From Planctomycetota bacterium (GTDB taxonomy: Bacteria; Planctomycetota; Planctomycetia; Pirellulales; Pirellulaceae), in assembly GCA_014238905.1 (NCBI GenBank), contig JABAAE010000001.1, positions 170,712 to 234,711 of the forward strand: a stretch of 64,000 bases of DNA, in the 5' to 3' direction. Shown here in pieces: positions 19,036 through 27,881 of this stretch. A model generated the notes under the pieces. The model was not told the origin of the DNA. It made no database searches and saw only the letters and a list, made by a program, of their open reading frames with translations. The translations under genes and the position numbers were made by a program. Each line of letters opens with the position of its first letter. The stretch's first letter is position 1.

Positions 19036-22000
19036 CTACCGGTTAAACAAAAATGAAGGGCTGTTGATCAAAGCCCAGGCTAAATCCTGAAGCCCTACCA
19101 AGCGTTTGTTTTCCAGCTCATTTTTGGACAGTGCGACTTCCTTTTCAAGCTCCTGATAGTACCGGTCTGTTTTCAAAAATAAATCTCTTACCGCTTTCGC
19201 CTGATTAGCGTCGCGTTTGCCGACGGGAACCGCCAGCTGCTTGGCTAGATTTTGATCAATCGGTTTCATTTGCAGCGGCCGGGGACTGTCAGTAAGAGAA
19301 ATCCTGAACTTGCCCAACTGATGATCGTTCGCTTCAAACTGTTGTACCAACTCAAAACTTAGAATAGTCCCTTTTTCAAAACCAACGTTGGACGCGGTTT
19401 CAAAAATGGCGGAGTTGGTCTTGTTGAATTGGGGTGAAACGGCCCAGCCAGTACCCAAATTACCATCGACAACGCCGGCAACGTTCCAACCATCTTGGTT
19501 AAATGTTGAGGTCGCATTCATCAATTTGATGGCGACTTTTTTGTCCGGCGACGACTTGGGTGCGGCAAACAACTTCAACTCGTTCAAAACAAAGTTACCA
19601 TTCTTGGCCCGGCCGGGTCCCCCTGCCGGCAATCGTCCATCATTCATCGCTTCCAAACGAATTCCAGTAATATTACTAAGGTCGGTGACGATGGCAAATC
19701 GATAGGTGTCCTTTTGATTTGTACCGGTCACAAACACCGACTGGTCTTTCGCCAGTTCAAAAACAGCACCCGCATCCGACTTGAAGTCCTGAGGAGAGTT
19801 CACGCTCCAGGATGTCTGACGCAACAATCCCGCCTCCCACGCTGCCTGTTTTCCACCAATTCCCTTTTTATACTCGTCCAAACGCTGGAGGTTTTTCTGA
19901 TAACCCTCTCCCGGCGTCATTAATCCATTGCGAATAGCGTTCTCGACTTCAGAATCGCTCGGGTCACGGGCAAGAATTCGTTGATAGAGCTGAACAATCA
20001 ATTCACGGTCGTCCTTGATTTCATTCACCATCTTTGTTAACGCATTTCCGGGATTGGCTATTGCGTTATCGACCGTCGGTCCGTTGACCAATTTCATGAC
20101 CGCTTTCATAAGCACTTCCCCCGAGCGTTCGCACTCACAAACGCTTTCTCTGACCGGTTTTCCAAAGTCATCAAGAAACGGAACCTTTAAACCGGCATCA
20201 GGTAGTTCGGCAGCCCGAAATCCAACAGGCAGACCGTTGATGCGAAGCATCGTACCAGTTACCGCATGAATGGAATCGTAAAGCACTTCGGCTGGTAAGC
20301 GACGAGGGATCGCATGGGAATAATTGATGGTGTCGTCCTCGTTCCACTGGTTAGACTTGATCGAGTGCTGATAAGATTTGGATTTGCAAATCGTCTTGAT
20401 CATGTGCTGAATATCAAAACCACTTTCAATAAAATCTTTTTCCAAGGCATCCAACAATTGCGGGTTGGTGGGTGGATTACCGGCTCGAATATCATCAATA
20501 GGGTCGATGATTCCGGTTCCAAACAGGTAACCCCAAAGACGATTCACATAACTGCGGGCAAAGTACTGATTCTTTTCCGACGTCATCCAGTGTGACAGAG
20601 TTGCGCGACGGGTCAGACCTGCCACCGCCACATCATCATGTTCAAAGGGAGTCGATGGCTGAACAACCTGCCCGGTGCGATCATGCTTCACTTCACCGGA
20701 CCCTTGGTCAAAAATGACTTCTACCAGCGGCTTGGCACCTTCAACAGCCGTTCCACCTATTTTTTTTCCAGCAAACGCAGTGTCCTCTTTTCGTCCCACC
20801 TGTGCAAAGTAGGCGGCGAGGTTGTAATACTGGTCCTGTGTCCATTTTTCAAAAGGATGATCATGGCATTTATTGCAGTTAAACCGAACCGACAAAAACA
20901 GGTGGGTCGTGTTTTCCATAATATCAACCGGATCGCGCAGAACCTTGTAGTAGGCCGCCGGGGGATTTTCAAAATTCGATCCGGTCGCCGTTAAAATCGA
21001 TCGGGCAAGTTCATCGTAAGGCACGTTTTCGGCAACCTGCTGTTTTATCCAGTTGCGTAACACAATCGCGCCTTCTTCACCAAGAAACTTTCGGTTAACC
21101 TGAAGCATGTCCGCCCACTTATTGGTCCAGTTTTCTACGTAATCTCGATTCCCAACGAGGTCATCTACCAAGGCAGATCGCTTCTCCCGCGAAGACCTCT
21201 TGTCGGACCGAAAACTCAGCAGTTGTTGGCGAGTGGGCGGCAAACCGGCAATGTCGACGTAAACGCGACGACAAAATTCGTCATCGGTGCAAACATCACT
21301 TGGCTGGATTTTGACTCGCTGCAATTTGTTGTAAACATGTTCGTCGATGTAGTTGTAAATCTCCGGTTGCTTCCATACAAAACCGGAACGATCCCCCATG
21401 ACTGTGAGCGTAGTAGCAGCATAGGCCCCCTCATATCTCACCAAGACCGGAGCTTCACCACGCCGCAAAACGTGAACAATGCCTCCCTCTTCCTCTTTAA
21501 TGATCTCAATATTGCCGCTTTGAACAAATGCTTCACGCGTCACATCTCGACTTGTACCATCGGAATATCTGGCGGTCACCAAGATTTGTTGTCGCAAGTT
21601 AGCCCGGGGCAGGATCGGATTCTTGGGGAAGACTTCAATGGCAGTCACCCGAGGACTCTCCTGATCGAACGGTACCCCATCAGCAATCCAGTTCCGAACG
21701 ATCTCGTAATAGGCCTCACCCGGTTGGGTCAACTGTCCACCAACATGTGGAATGGCACCGGAGGCTTTTAACAACATCAAGCTTTGATCCGGGGCAACCC
21801 GGTTAATTCGACGTGCAGAAAGGTCGTCGGTGAATCCACGGTAATCGTATATGGCATCGTAACCTCTCAATGAAAGCTTAAATCCGCCCTTACCATCTTT
21901 GGAGCCATGGCAAGTCCCCTGATTACAACCCAATCGCGACAGGACCGGTTGAACATCGACAACAAAATCCGGTGTCTTTGATTTTTCAAAATCAACTGCC

Positions 22001-22386
22001 TTTACCGGCAATACAATCTCTTGACCCATCGCATTAAACGTTATGACGCCATCCCCGGTACCCGCGATGGTAACCAGTTTGGATTCGGTAACGTGGACAA
22101 AATCCGGCTTTTTGACGAGACTGGCAATCCTCGTCAAATCAATCGTTTGCCCATCTACCAATTGGCCGGTAATCAAGACCTGTCGATAGTCAAAAGCTCC
22201 CGACAATTGCAGCCGATCAGGAGTCATCACAATCTTTTGGATCACTACTCCCGCAGGGACCTTTTCGACCTTTGCATGTTCATCAGGCTCAATCGATTTG
22301 GCAATGGTTTCATTGGTTGTCGATCCGCATGCGGGTACGACAAAACCGATCACAAACAACATCGCAAACGAATTCAATTTTTTCAT
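19036..22386 (-). CDS. DUF1549/DUF1553 protein with haem-like CH motif and Ig-like domain
   Basis: A 1116-residue planctomycete-type protein. The chosen ATG (MKKLNSFAMLF, preceded by GAGAAG) gives a lipoprotein-like signal ending VVPAC; an in-frame ATG eight codons upstream also exists. Near residues 140-235 lies a cytochrome-like region with LGCNQGTCHGS, followed by a Big_2-type segment. DUF1549 follows (YIDEHVYNKLQ to DIAGLPPTRQQ) and contains CNKCHDHPFEKW. DUF1553 ends the protein (YVNRLWGYLFGTGIIDP and the typical terminal LQDLAWALINSPSFLFNR). The biochemical role is unknown. These proteins are usually encoded next to a partner, and here the WD40/cytochrome protein is 79 bp upstream in the same direction. 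Confidence 0.93.
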   Translation of the reverse strand: MKKLNSFAMLFVIGFVVPACGSTTNETIAKSIEPDEHAKVEKVPAGVVIQKIVMTPDRLQLSGAFDYRQVLITGQLVDGQTIDLTRIASLVKKPDFVHVTESKLVTIAGTGDGVITFNAMGQEIVLPVKAVDFEKSKTPDFVVDVQPVLSRLGCNQGTCHGSKDGKGGFKLSLRGYDAIYDYRGFTDDLSARRINRVAPDQSLMLLKASGAIPHVGGQLTQPGEAYYEIVRNWIADGVPFDQESPRVTAIEVFPKNPILPRANLRQQILVTARYSDGTSRDVTREAFVQSGNIEIIKEEEGGIVHVLRRGEAPVLVRYEGAYAATTLTVMGDRSGFVWKQPEIYNYIDEHVYNKLQRVKIQPSDVCTDDEFCRRVYVDIAGLPPTRQQLLSFRSDKRSSREKRSALVDDLVGNRDYVENWTNKWADMLQVNRKFLGEEGAIVLRNWIKQQVAENVPYDELARSILTATGSNFENPPAAYYKVLRDPVDIMENTTHLFLSVRFNCNKCHDHPFEKWTQDQYYNLAAYFAQVGRKEDTAFAGKKIGGTAVEGAKPLVEVIFDQGSGEVKHDRTGQVVQPSTPFEHDDVAVAGLTRRATLSHWMTSEKNQYFARSYVNRLWGYLFGTGIIDPIDDIRAGNPPTNPQLLDALEKDFIESGFDIQHMIKTICKSKSYQHSIKSNQWNEDDTINYSHAIPRRLPAEVLYDSIHAVTGTMLRINGLPVGFRAAELPDAGLKVPFLDDFGKPVRESVCECERSGEVLMKAVMKLVNGPTVDNAIANPGNALTKMVNEIKDDRELIVQLYQRILARDPSDSEVENAIRNGLMTPGEGYQKNLQRLDEYKKGIGGKQAAWEAGLLRQTSWSVNSPQDFKSDAGAVFELAKDQSVFVTGTNQKDTYRFAIVTDLSNITGIRLEAMNDGRLPAGGPGRAKNGNFVLNELKLFAAPKSSPDKKVAIKLMNATSTFNQDGWNVAGVVDGNLGTGWAVSPQFNKTNSAIFETASNVGFEKGTILSFELVQQFEANDHQLGKFRISLTDSPRPLQMKPIDQNLAKQLAVPVGKRDANQAKAVRDLFLKTDRYYQELEKEVALSKNELENKRLVGLQDLAWALINSPSFLFNR

Positions 22387-22465
22387 TTTCTTCTCAGAAA
22401 GAATCTGCATGGTAACCTGAATCCTGTAAGTGATCCGGGTGAATCCCCGGCGGTTCGCCTCAATC

Positions 22466-23890
22466 CTACTTCTTAGCTAATTCGATCGGAACTGGAGAAA
22501 ACTGTTTTATCAACTTACCATCTTCAACATTGACGACCCTCACCAAGCCATCAAATCCGCCGGCCACGACGGTCTTGCCATCGGGAGAAAAATCACAGGC
22601 AAACAAACCACCCTTCTCCACGGACAAACTCGCCAGTTCCTTACCGTCGGACACATTAAAAATTTTCAGTTCGCCTTTGCCATCGAGACTGCTGCAGGCC
22701 ACCAACTTGGTGGCGTCTGAACTGAACTTGACGTCGTAGACGCGTCCAATCAACGCACCGAATTTTCGAATCAAATTATGATCATCGCCAATGACACGTT
22801 TTTTGTCGCGGATCATCTTATAGATTTTGGGGGTTCCGTCAGCACCACCACAGGCAATTTCATTCTTGGTGGGGTGACGATCAACAGCATACAAACCGCC
22901 CTTTAGAGCACCGGGAGTAATACTGGTAATATTGTCCATGAATCGCTGGGATTTGAATTCAATCAACTTCACGCTCATATCACGACTTACCGAGACGATG
23001 TGTTCATCTTTTAGTCCGAATGTCGTATCCATAACCCAGTTATTGTGGGCACCGTTAAAAAGCACTTGTTCACCGGTTTCTACACTGATCGCCCGCACCG
23101 TATTGTCGGGACACCCAAAGGCAATCAACTTGTCATCGGCAGACCAACTGGCACCATAAAGTGTGTCGTACAAAACGCCTCTGGATAGAACAAGTTTTTT
23201 TTTGGCAATATCCCATATTTGAATCTCACCTCGGCGTCCCGGCGATCCGCCGGCCACCGCCAGAAACTGGCTGTTGTTGGAAAAGATAGCCGACTCAATC
23301 CTTTCTGAAAGTCCAACTAATCGATATTGGAGCTGCCAGTTGGAAACGTTGAAAACCAATACCTCGTGGTAACCTGAAATGGCAAGATATTTTCCGTCCG
23401 GTGAATAATCGACCGTGGTAATCTGAGGTGCATTACTGTAAATCGGCGGATGATCCATATCGAATTTGGTCACCGCATTTTTGGGTGTATCATCGTTAGC
23501 ACCCTCGGTAATCCATCGTCGAACCAATTCGACCTCACCAGCGGAAAGTGGTTTGGCAGCTTTGGGCATGTCGGCTTTCCCATCTGTGGCCTTGATTTGC
23601 TCCAGCAGATAGCTTGAATCGGGATCACCAGGAACGATGGCCGGCATACCGGTTTCGCCACCCTTTTTCAGTTGGGAAAAATCGGTCATCACGAAATCAC
23701 CACCACGTTTGGCCGGCTGGTGACACCCTTGGCAATTCGCCTGAAAAATTGGACGAATCTGCCGGAAGAAGCTCACTTTCGGCGCTGAGTTTTCATCTTC
23801 TCCGTTTGCTGTCGACAGAAAAATCCCCAAGTAACTGGAGAAAAGCAGAAACAACGCGGAAACGCAGAGGCAGAATTTGCGATGATGCAT
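22466..23890 (-). CDS. Planctomycete cytochrome-C domain fused to WD40 repeats
   Basis: A 474-residue exported protein with a signal peptide in residues 1-30 (FLLFSSYLGIFLSTANG). It then has a single-haem planctomycete cytochrome-C domain with C53-Q-G-C-H57 in a RPIFQANCQGCHQPAKRG context, ending at VRRWITEGAND. The remaining ~330 residues form WD40 repeats (DYSPDGKYLAISGYHEVLVF, DFSPDGKTVVAGGFDGLVRV), giving a beta-propeller. It is the promoter-proximal gene of the pair with the DUF1549/DUF1553 protein. A periplasmic electron-transfer or recognition role is likely but not proven. Confidence 0.92.
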   Translation of the reverse strand: MHHRKFCLCVSALFLLFSSYLGIFLSTANGEDENSAPKVSFFRQIRPIFQANCQGCHQPAKRGGDFVMTDFSQLKKGGETGMPAIVPGDPDSSYLLEQIKATDGKADMPKAAKPLSAGEVELVRRWITEGANDDTPKNAVTKFDMDHPPIYSNAPQITTVDYSPDGKYLAISGYHEVLVFNVSNWQLQYRLVGLSERIESAIFSNNSQFLAVAGGSPGRRGEIQIWDIAKKKLVLSRGVLYDTLYGASWSADDKLIAFGCPDNTVRAISVETGEQVLFNGAHNNWVMDTTFGLKDEHIVSVSRDMSVKLIEFKSQRFMDNITSITPGALKGGLYAVDRHPTKNEIACGGADGTPKIYKMIRDKKRVIGDDHNLIRKFGALIGRVYDVKFSSDATKLVACSSLDGKGELKIFNVSDGKELASLSVEKGGLFACDFSPDGKTVVAGGFDGLVRVVNVEDGKLIKQFSPVPIELAKK

Positions 23891-24204
23891 AGGGTGTTCG
23901 TAGGCGGGAATGGTGAACGTCAGAATAGGCTATTTTACCTCATTAATCACCTAGTTTCCACGGTCATTTCCCCGCAAAAAGGATGCACTTGGTCTTTTTC
24001 GCTGGCCCAAGTCCGGATTGGCAGCTATTTCCGAGAACACAGATTCAGCGATTCGAAGTGGTTCCTAATTCGATTGCTATGCATCTTCTTAACCTCGCCC
24101 CCCCCGGGCGAAGGTCCCCGGGCGAAGGTCCCCTGTTGGAGGACACAACGGCTTTTGTCGCTGCCATTGCCTGAGTAACACGACTACAAATTACACAAAA
24201 ACGT
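23891..24204. other. Intergenic, 314 bp, with a short tandem duplication
   Basis: Separates the PhoD-like gene from the cytochrome/WD40 gene, both on the minus strand. It contains a C-run followed by two perfect 14-bp copies (listed separately). No gene or clear terminator is visible. Confidence 0.4.
24106..24133. repeat. 2 x 14-bp tandem duplication
   Basis: Two perfect copies of GGGCGAAGGTCCCC lie directly after a run of cytosines. The unit's ends are themselves complementary (GGG...CCC). Non-coding position. Confidence 0.8.
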
Positions 24205-25737
24205 TTAGGGCTTCCGAGAGAGAGTCTCGGTATACCTCAATTTAGCTGCTTCGTTGCTCTTACTGTTGACCGCATACCACTGAGCGGTGGCACGATTTGC
24301 ATTGACAGTCACCCCAAAAAAACCACCCTTTCCACTGAAGTACCGATGATACTTCGGGTCGTTGCCCGGGTTGCCTCCAAATGAATGCTCATCGTTAATT
24401 GGGCCACATCCAAATTCCATCAAACCGGTTTCTGGATCCTGAGAGCAATACTGCCAATGTCGATCTCCGCAAATGACGTAAGTATTAGATTGACTTGCGA
24501 GGAATTCTCTGAGCTGTTGTCCTTCGTTTTGAAAAGCATTGTTGGAATGGTTATCAGCCTTTCCTCTTTTGTCAGGCCCCACGATCGGGCCTGGCGTAAT
24601 GACGAATTTGAATGTCGCATCGGACGATGCCAGAGATTCTTTTAACCAGCGTTTCTGCTGAACTCCCAAAATCGTTTTTTGGGGGCCGTCAGCCAGTCGA
24701 TTTGGCGAGCGAAAGTCACGATTCTCCGTCATCCAAATTTGCAAATGTTGACCCCACCGAACCGTTCGAAAAGTCTTCTGGCCCATGGGAACCTGCTCAC
24801 GAAAAAGAGACAATCCCTCCTCAAACGTCAAGTTCCCGTAGGTTTGACCTGGCCAACAATCATTCTTCAGCGTGTCATGATCGTCTTTCATGAAATAGGA
24901 TCCCACCTGTTGATGGAATTCGCGATTGTACTGGTAGGAAAACATCAGGTTCCATTTCGAGCGGGCTTGCTGGACACTCTTGCATAGTGGCACTTTGTCG
25001 TAATAGAGAATATCACCGGTGTGCACGAAAAAATCAGGTTTGAAATCCAACATCTCCCTGTAAGCCACGTGCCCCTTGGCCCCCGAGTCGATACTTCGAA
25101 TCGCTTGGCAGGTCGAGACAATAAACCGAATGCTTCCATCGGCGTTTACCGCTGGTGCGGTCCGAAAACGCCCGTTAACTGAATCAGAAATCGCTGCTGT
25201 CGCATCTGCCCTGGCATCAAGCTGCAACCGATATTCCAAACCGGCCCGAAGCCGTTCTAAAGGAACCTGGATCACAAAATCCTTTTGAGGATCCACCGCA
25301 ATCCATGGGGTCGCCGTCCAACTCTCAGGATTACTGGAGTTATCTTCTGCTTCCCGGAATCGAATTCTGACCTGACCTTCCATACCAGGTGAAACGCCGA
25401 CCGGCATTGCCATTTGAGATCGAGCATTAGAGGGAAGGCCCTCTGTGAGAATGGGAAGCGCTTGGAAATCGGTTAACTGATTCCGTGTAAGCCTGACCCA
25501 AACAATTGCCGACGACTGGTTAATCTCACCCGTTTTGAATCCATTTCCAAAAAATGGTCCATCCTCAGTGTTGGTCACGGATTCGTCAGAATCGATCGAC
25601 GGAACGTGGACCGCTTTCGTTTGAACCACCAAGCACGACTGAAATCCACCTATCACCGGCAAGGCCACCAATAATGGTGCAAACAGCGTGGGAACTAAAC
25701 AGAATGTCCAGGACATCGGTGAGTTCAACTTTGCCAT
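24205..25737 (-). CDS. PhoD-like alkaline phosphatase, exported
   Basis: A 510-residue metallophosphoesterase of the PhoD type. The chosen ATG (MAKLNSPMSWTFCLV) is preceded by AAGGAAT and leads straight into a signal sequence (LVPTLFAPLLVALPVIGG). Metal-binding motifs are in order FVHTGDILYYD, FMKDDHDTLKNDCW and YVICGDRHWQYCS. The N-terminal ~170 residues form a beta-domain as in PhoD. The family hydrolyses phosphodiesters and monoesters and often serves phosphate acquisition, but no phosphate-regulation signal is recognised here. An upstream in-frame start at 25809 would add 24 residues unlike a signal peptide. Confidence 0.92.
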   Translation of the reverse strand: MAKLNSPMSWTFCLVPTLFAPLLVALPVIGGFQSCLVVQTKAVHVPSIDSDESVTNTEDGPFFGNGFKTGEINQSSAIVWVRLTRNQLTDFQALPILTEGLPSNARSQMAMPVGVSPGMEGQVRIRFREAEDNSSNPESWTATPWIAVDPQKDFVIQVPLERLRAGLEYRLQLDARADATAAISDSVNGRFRTAPAVNADGSIRFIVSTCQAIRSIDSGAKGHVAYREMLDFKPDFFVHTGDILYYDKVPLCKSVQQARSKWNLMFSYQYNREFHQQVGSYFMKDDHDTLKNDCWPGQTYGNLTFEEGLSLFREQVPMGQKTFRTVRWGQHLQIWMTENRDFRSPNRLADGPQKTILGVQQKRWLKESLASSDATFKFVITPGPIVGPDKRGKADNHSNNAFQNEGQQLREFLASQSNTYVICGDRHWQYCSQDPETGLMEFGCGPINDEHSFGGNPGNDPKYHRYFSGKGGFFGVTVNANRATAQWYAVNSKSNEAAKLRYTETLSRKP

Positions 25738-25843
25738 CGCAATCAATTCCTTTTCAAGATAGTGCCTAGCAGGGGTTGATAGCTTGGGTCTCCCCAACGG
25801 GTGCTCCAACCAGATGCCTCCATCAGCCAGTCCCTGAGAAATA

Positions 25844-25885
25844 CCAGGGCTGAAAAATGCCAGGGCTGAAAAATGCCAGGGCTGA
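25844..25885. repeat. 16-bp tandem repeat, 2.6 copies
   Basis: Copies of CCAGGGCTGAAAAATG at 25844-25859 and 25860-25875 and a partial third copy to 25885. It lies between the PhoD gene start and the terminator of the HMA lipoprotein gene and does not encode a protein. Confidence 0.85.
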
Positions 25886-25902
25886 GTAACAGGATGGTAC
25901 GT

Positions 25903-25934
25903 AAAAAAACCGGGCCAACCAAGGACCCGGTTTT
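25903..25934 (-). terminator. Intrinsic terminator of the HMA lipoprotein gene
   Basis: On the minus strand a stem AAAACCGGG / CCCGGTTTT encloses an 11-nt loop and runs into a series of seven T. It starts about 30 nt after the TAA at 25963. It is about 220 nt from the internal UGA at 26152, which fits TAA being the true end of the gene. Confidence 0.85.
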
Positions 25935-25962
25935 CCTGTCTCTTAAGACGGAGTCAAGGAAC

Positions 25963-26463
25963 TTACTGCAGTAAGGTAAATCCATTGACATGCTTGTTAC
26001 CTGCAGCAATTTCTTCCAATTGCTTTTTGACATCAACACTCTTGGCAACCGTGAAGGAGGCACTTCTGCCTTTGACATCGGTTGTCAGAGCATCTGCGGT
26101 GGTCAACCCAGCTTTTGTCAGTGCGGACCGCACTGATTTTTCGCAACCGCCTCAGGTCATGTTGGGAAGCTTCAAGCTGACAAGTTGAGTACCGTCACCC
26201 TTGGAAACTGCCGCCTCTTCATCAGTCTTGGCTTCTGCCTTTTCATCAGTCTTGGCTTCTGCCTTATCATCAGTCTTGGCTTCTGCCTTATCATCACCGT
26301 CGGCAGACTTCGCTGTTGATCCCTTGGCAGCTGAACCTTTTTCATCCGCTGAGGAAGGATCTTTCTTGGTGTCGTCGCCCTTCTTACCAGCGTCACCGTC
26401 ACCACCACATCCAGTCAGGACCAAGCCCAACGTCAGAAAAAATAAAATTAACAATCGTGACAT
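25963..26463 (-). CDS. Candidate selenoprotein: lipoprotein with HMA (metal-binding) domain, in-frame UGA
   Basis: The frame starts with a lipoprotein signal (lipobox L16-T-G-C19). A charged low-complexity linker follows with three copies of an 8-residue K-A-E-A-K-T-D-[DE] unit, then LVSLKLPNMT. A UGA comes at codon 104 and the frame continues GGCEKSVRSALTKAGLT and further to TAA after TLLQ, for 166 residues in total. HMA domains normally read M-T-C-x-x-C, so UGA replaces exactly the first metal-binding Cys, giving U-G-G-C. The downstream 62 codons have no other stop, show HMA-like alternation (beta-alpha-beta, KSVDVKKQLEEIA) and end ~30 nt before a strong terminator. A SECIS-like hairpin follows the UGA. 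If UGA is read as stop, only the linker would be made. The alternative is a nonsense mutation or sequencing error of TGC/TGT. The gene is likely an envelope copper or mercury binding protein. Confidence 0.8.
26118..26151 (-). promoter_or_regulatory. Putative bacterial SECIS element after the UGA
   Basis: Read on the minus strand, 15 nt after the UGA begins a 7-bp perfect stem UCAGUGC / GCACUGA with loop GGUCC. The first loop G is 22 nt after the UGA. In E. coli fdhF the SelB-binding loop is closed by GC pairs and reads AGGUCU about 18 nt after the UGA, so both loop sequence and spacing are close. It lies inside the coding sequence, as bacterial SECIS elements do. Confidence 0.7.
26221..26292 (-). 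repeat. 3 x 24-bp in-frame coding repeat
   Basis: Three tandem 24-bp copies (26221-26244, 26245-26268, 26269-26292) differ at only one position. They encode the Lys/Ala/Glu/Asp-rich octapeptide repeats of the HMA lipoprotein linker. The unit is a multiple of three, so copy-number change keeps the frame. Confidence 0.85.
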
Positions 26464-26772
26464 TTCGTCAAAACTCCAATTGAATCAGAAAATCTAAATA
26501 GGCCCGGGCACCCGGACTTCGCTCGTAAAACAAAAATTGTTTCCTGCACTGAAAAGCAACTTAGAAAAGCAACTTCTCGCAGGACTCCTTATTCTTCACC
26601 AATTTAGACCCTCTCCGCAATAAGTTTATTCCGTTTTTATTCGAAGTTTCCCCTGTTTCTGGGAAAACCCGAGGCAAAATGGGAGGAACCGGCACTTTGC
26701 TAGGCCTGCCGCCCCGGATTTGCGTGAAGAATTCACCCCGTTGAATAAGTACACCAGCCAATCATAACCGGA
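26464..26772. other. Intergenic, 309 bp, no gene seen
   Basis: Lies between korB and the HMA lipoprotein gene, both on the minus strand. It should contain the lipoprotein promoter; a GGAG sequence about 12 nt before its ATG is the likely ribosome-binding site. A 66-codon minus-strand frame here has no recognisable features. Confidence 0.4.
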
Positions 26773-27786
26773 TTATTCAACATTCCAGGTATCTCCGGAA
26801 TGAAAGAGTGACATCAAATCGCCTTCACCCGACTCAGAAACCGCTTCCTCGACCTGATTATTTAACTGCTCATCATAGCAAGGGCCATCGACTGATCTGA
26901 ATACACCGATTGGAACCGGAAATTCCGGGAAGTTCATCCGTGAAAGAAGCAATGCATGCATCGGTGACTCAGCTGACTCATCATGAAAAAGGAGATCGTC
27001 TTCCTTCACATTTTCGAGGGAAACCACGGACGGATGGAGGCCATTTAATTGAATTCCCTTGTCCCGATTTTTACCAAAGATCATCGGTTTGCCATCTTCT
27101 AAAACCAACACGTTATCTTCTTTGACATCTTTGTCGGTCATATGACTCCAAGCGCCATCATTAAAAACGTTGCAGTTTTGATTGACTTCTACAAACGAAA
27201 CCCCTTTGTGTTGAGCTGCTTTTTTGAGGGTCGCACCGAGATGCTTGGTGTGAAAGTCAACCGATCGGGCCACAAACGTCGATTCAGAACTGACGGCAAC
27301 CGTACATGGGCTCAAAGGATTGTCAATTGAACCTCGTGGCGTACTTTTGGTGACGGTTCCCAGAGGAGAAGTCGGGGAGTACTGACCTTTGGTCAAACCA
27401 TAAATACTGTTGTTGAACATGACGATGTTGACATCCAGATTACGCCTAATGCAATGCATCAGGTGATTACCACCGATGCTCAGTCCATCACCATCGCCTG
27501 TGATCACCCAAACCTGCAAATCTCTTCTGGTCGATTTAATCCCGGTGGCAAACGCAGGGGCGCGTCCATGAATGCTGTGCAGCCCATAGGTATTCATGTA
27601 GTAGGGGAAACGGCTCGAACAACCAATGCCCGAAACAAACACCATGTTTTCCCGCTCCACTCCCAGAGACGGCAAAACTTTTTTCATTTGGGCAAGAATG
27701 GAATAATCGCCGCAACCCGGGCACCAACGAACATCTTGATCACTTCCAAAATCGGCAGCCGATAAGACCTTTAATTCAGCACTCAT
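26773..27786 (-). CDS. korB: 2-oxoacid:ferredoxin oxidoreductase, beta subunit
   Basis: A 337-residue thiamine-diphosphate-binding subunit. The [4Fe-4S] ligands include C22-P-G-C25 in DVRWCPGCGDYSIL and the Cys in VSGIGCSSRFPYY. The TPP/Mg motif is ITGDGDGLSIGGNH to MFNNSIYGLTKGQYSPTS. The paired alpha subunit is encoded 95 bp upstream, and together they oxidatively decarboxylate 2-oxoglutarate (or another 2-oxoacid) with CoA and ferredoxin. The length and the YGLTKGQ segment fit the KorB type, but substrate choice is inferred. No ferredoxin (delta) gene accompanies the pair. Confidence 0.93.
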   Translation of the reverse strand: MSAELKVLSAADFGSDQDVRWCPGCGDYSILAQMKKVLPSLGVERENMVFVSGIGCSSRFPYYMNTYGLHSIHGRAPAFATGIKSTRRDLQVWVITGDGDGLSIGGNHLMHCIRRNLDVNIVMFNNSIYGLTKGQYSPTSPLGTVTKSTPRGSIDNPLSPCTVAVSSESTFVARSVDFHTKHLGATLKKAAQHKGVSFVEVNQNCNVFNDGAWSHMTDKDVKEDNVLVLEDGKPMIFGKNRDKGIQLNGLHPSVVSLENVKEDDLLFHDESAESPMHALLLSRMNFPEFPVPIGVFRSVDGPCYDEQLNNQVEEAVSESGEGDLMSLFHSGDTWNVE

Positions 27787-27881
27787 TAGTCTATTTTCAC
27801 TTCAGGTTTTATTGATGTAAGCGGTCTTTGTTAAAGACATTTCTGTAGAATCCATCATCTCGCTCGCCAAAAAGACAATAT

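Noticed and set aside
26152..26463. A stand-alone 103-residue lipoprotein ending at the UGA at 26152
   Set aside because: The frame continues as a clear HMA domain to TAA with a terminator directly after. Ending at UGA would cut the protein in the middle of its M-T-C-x-x-C motif.
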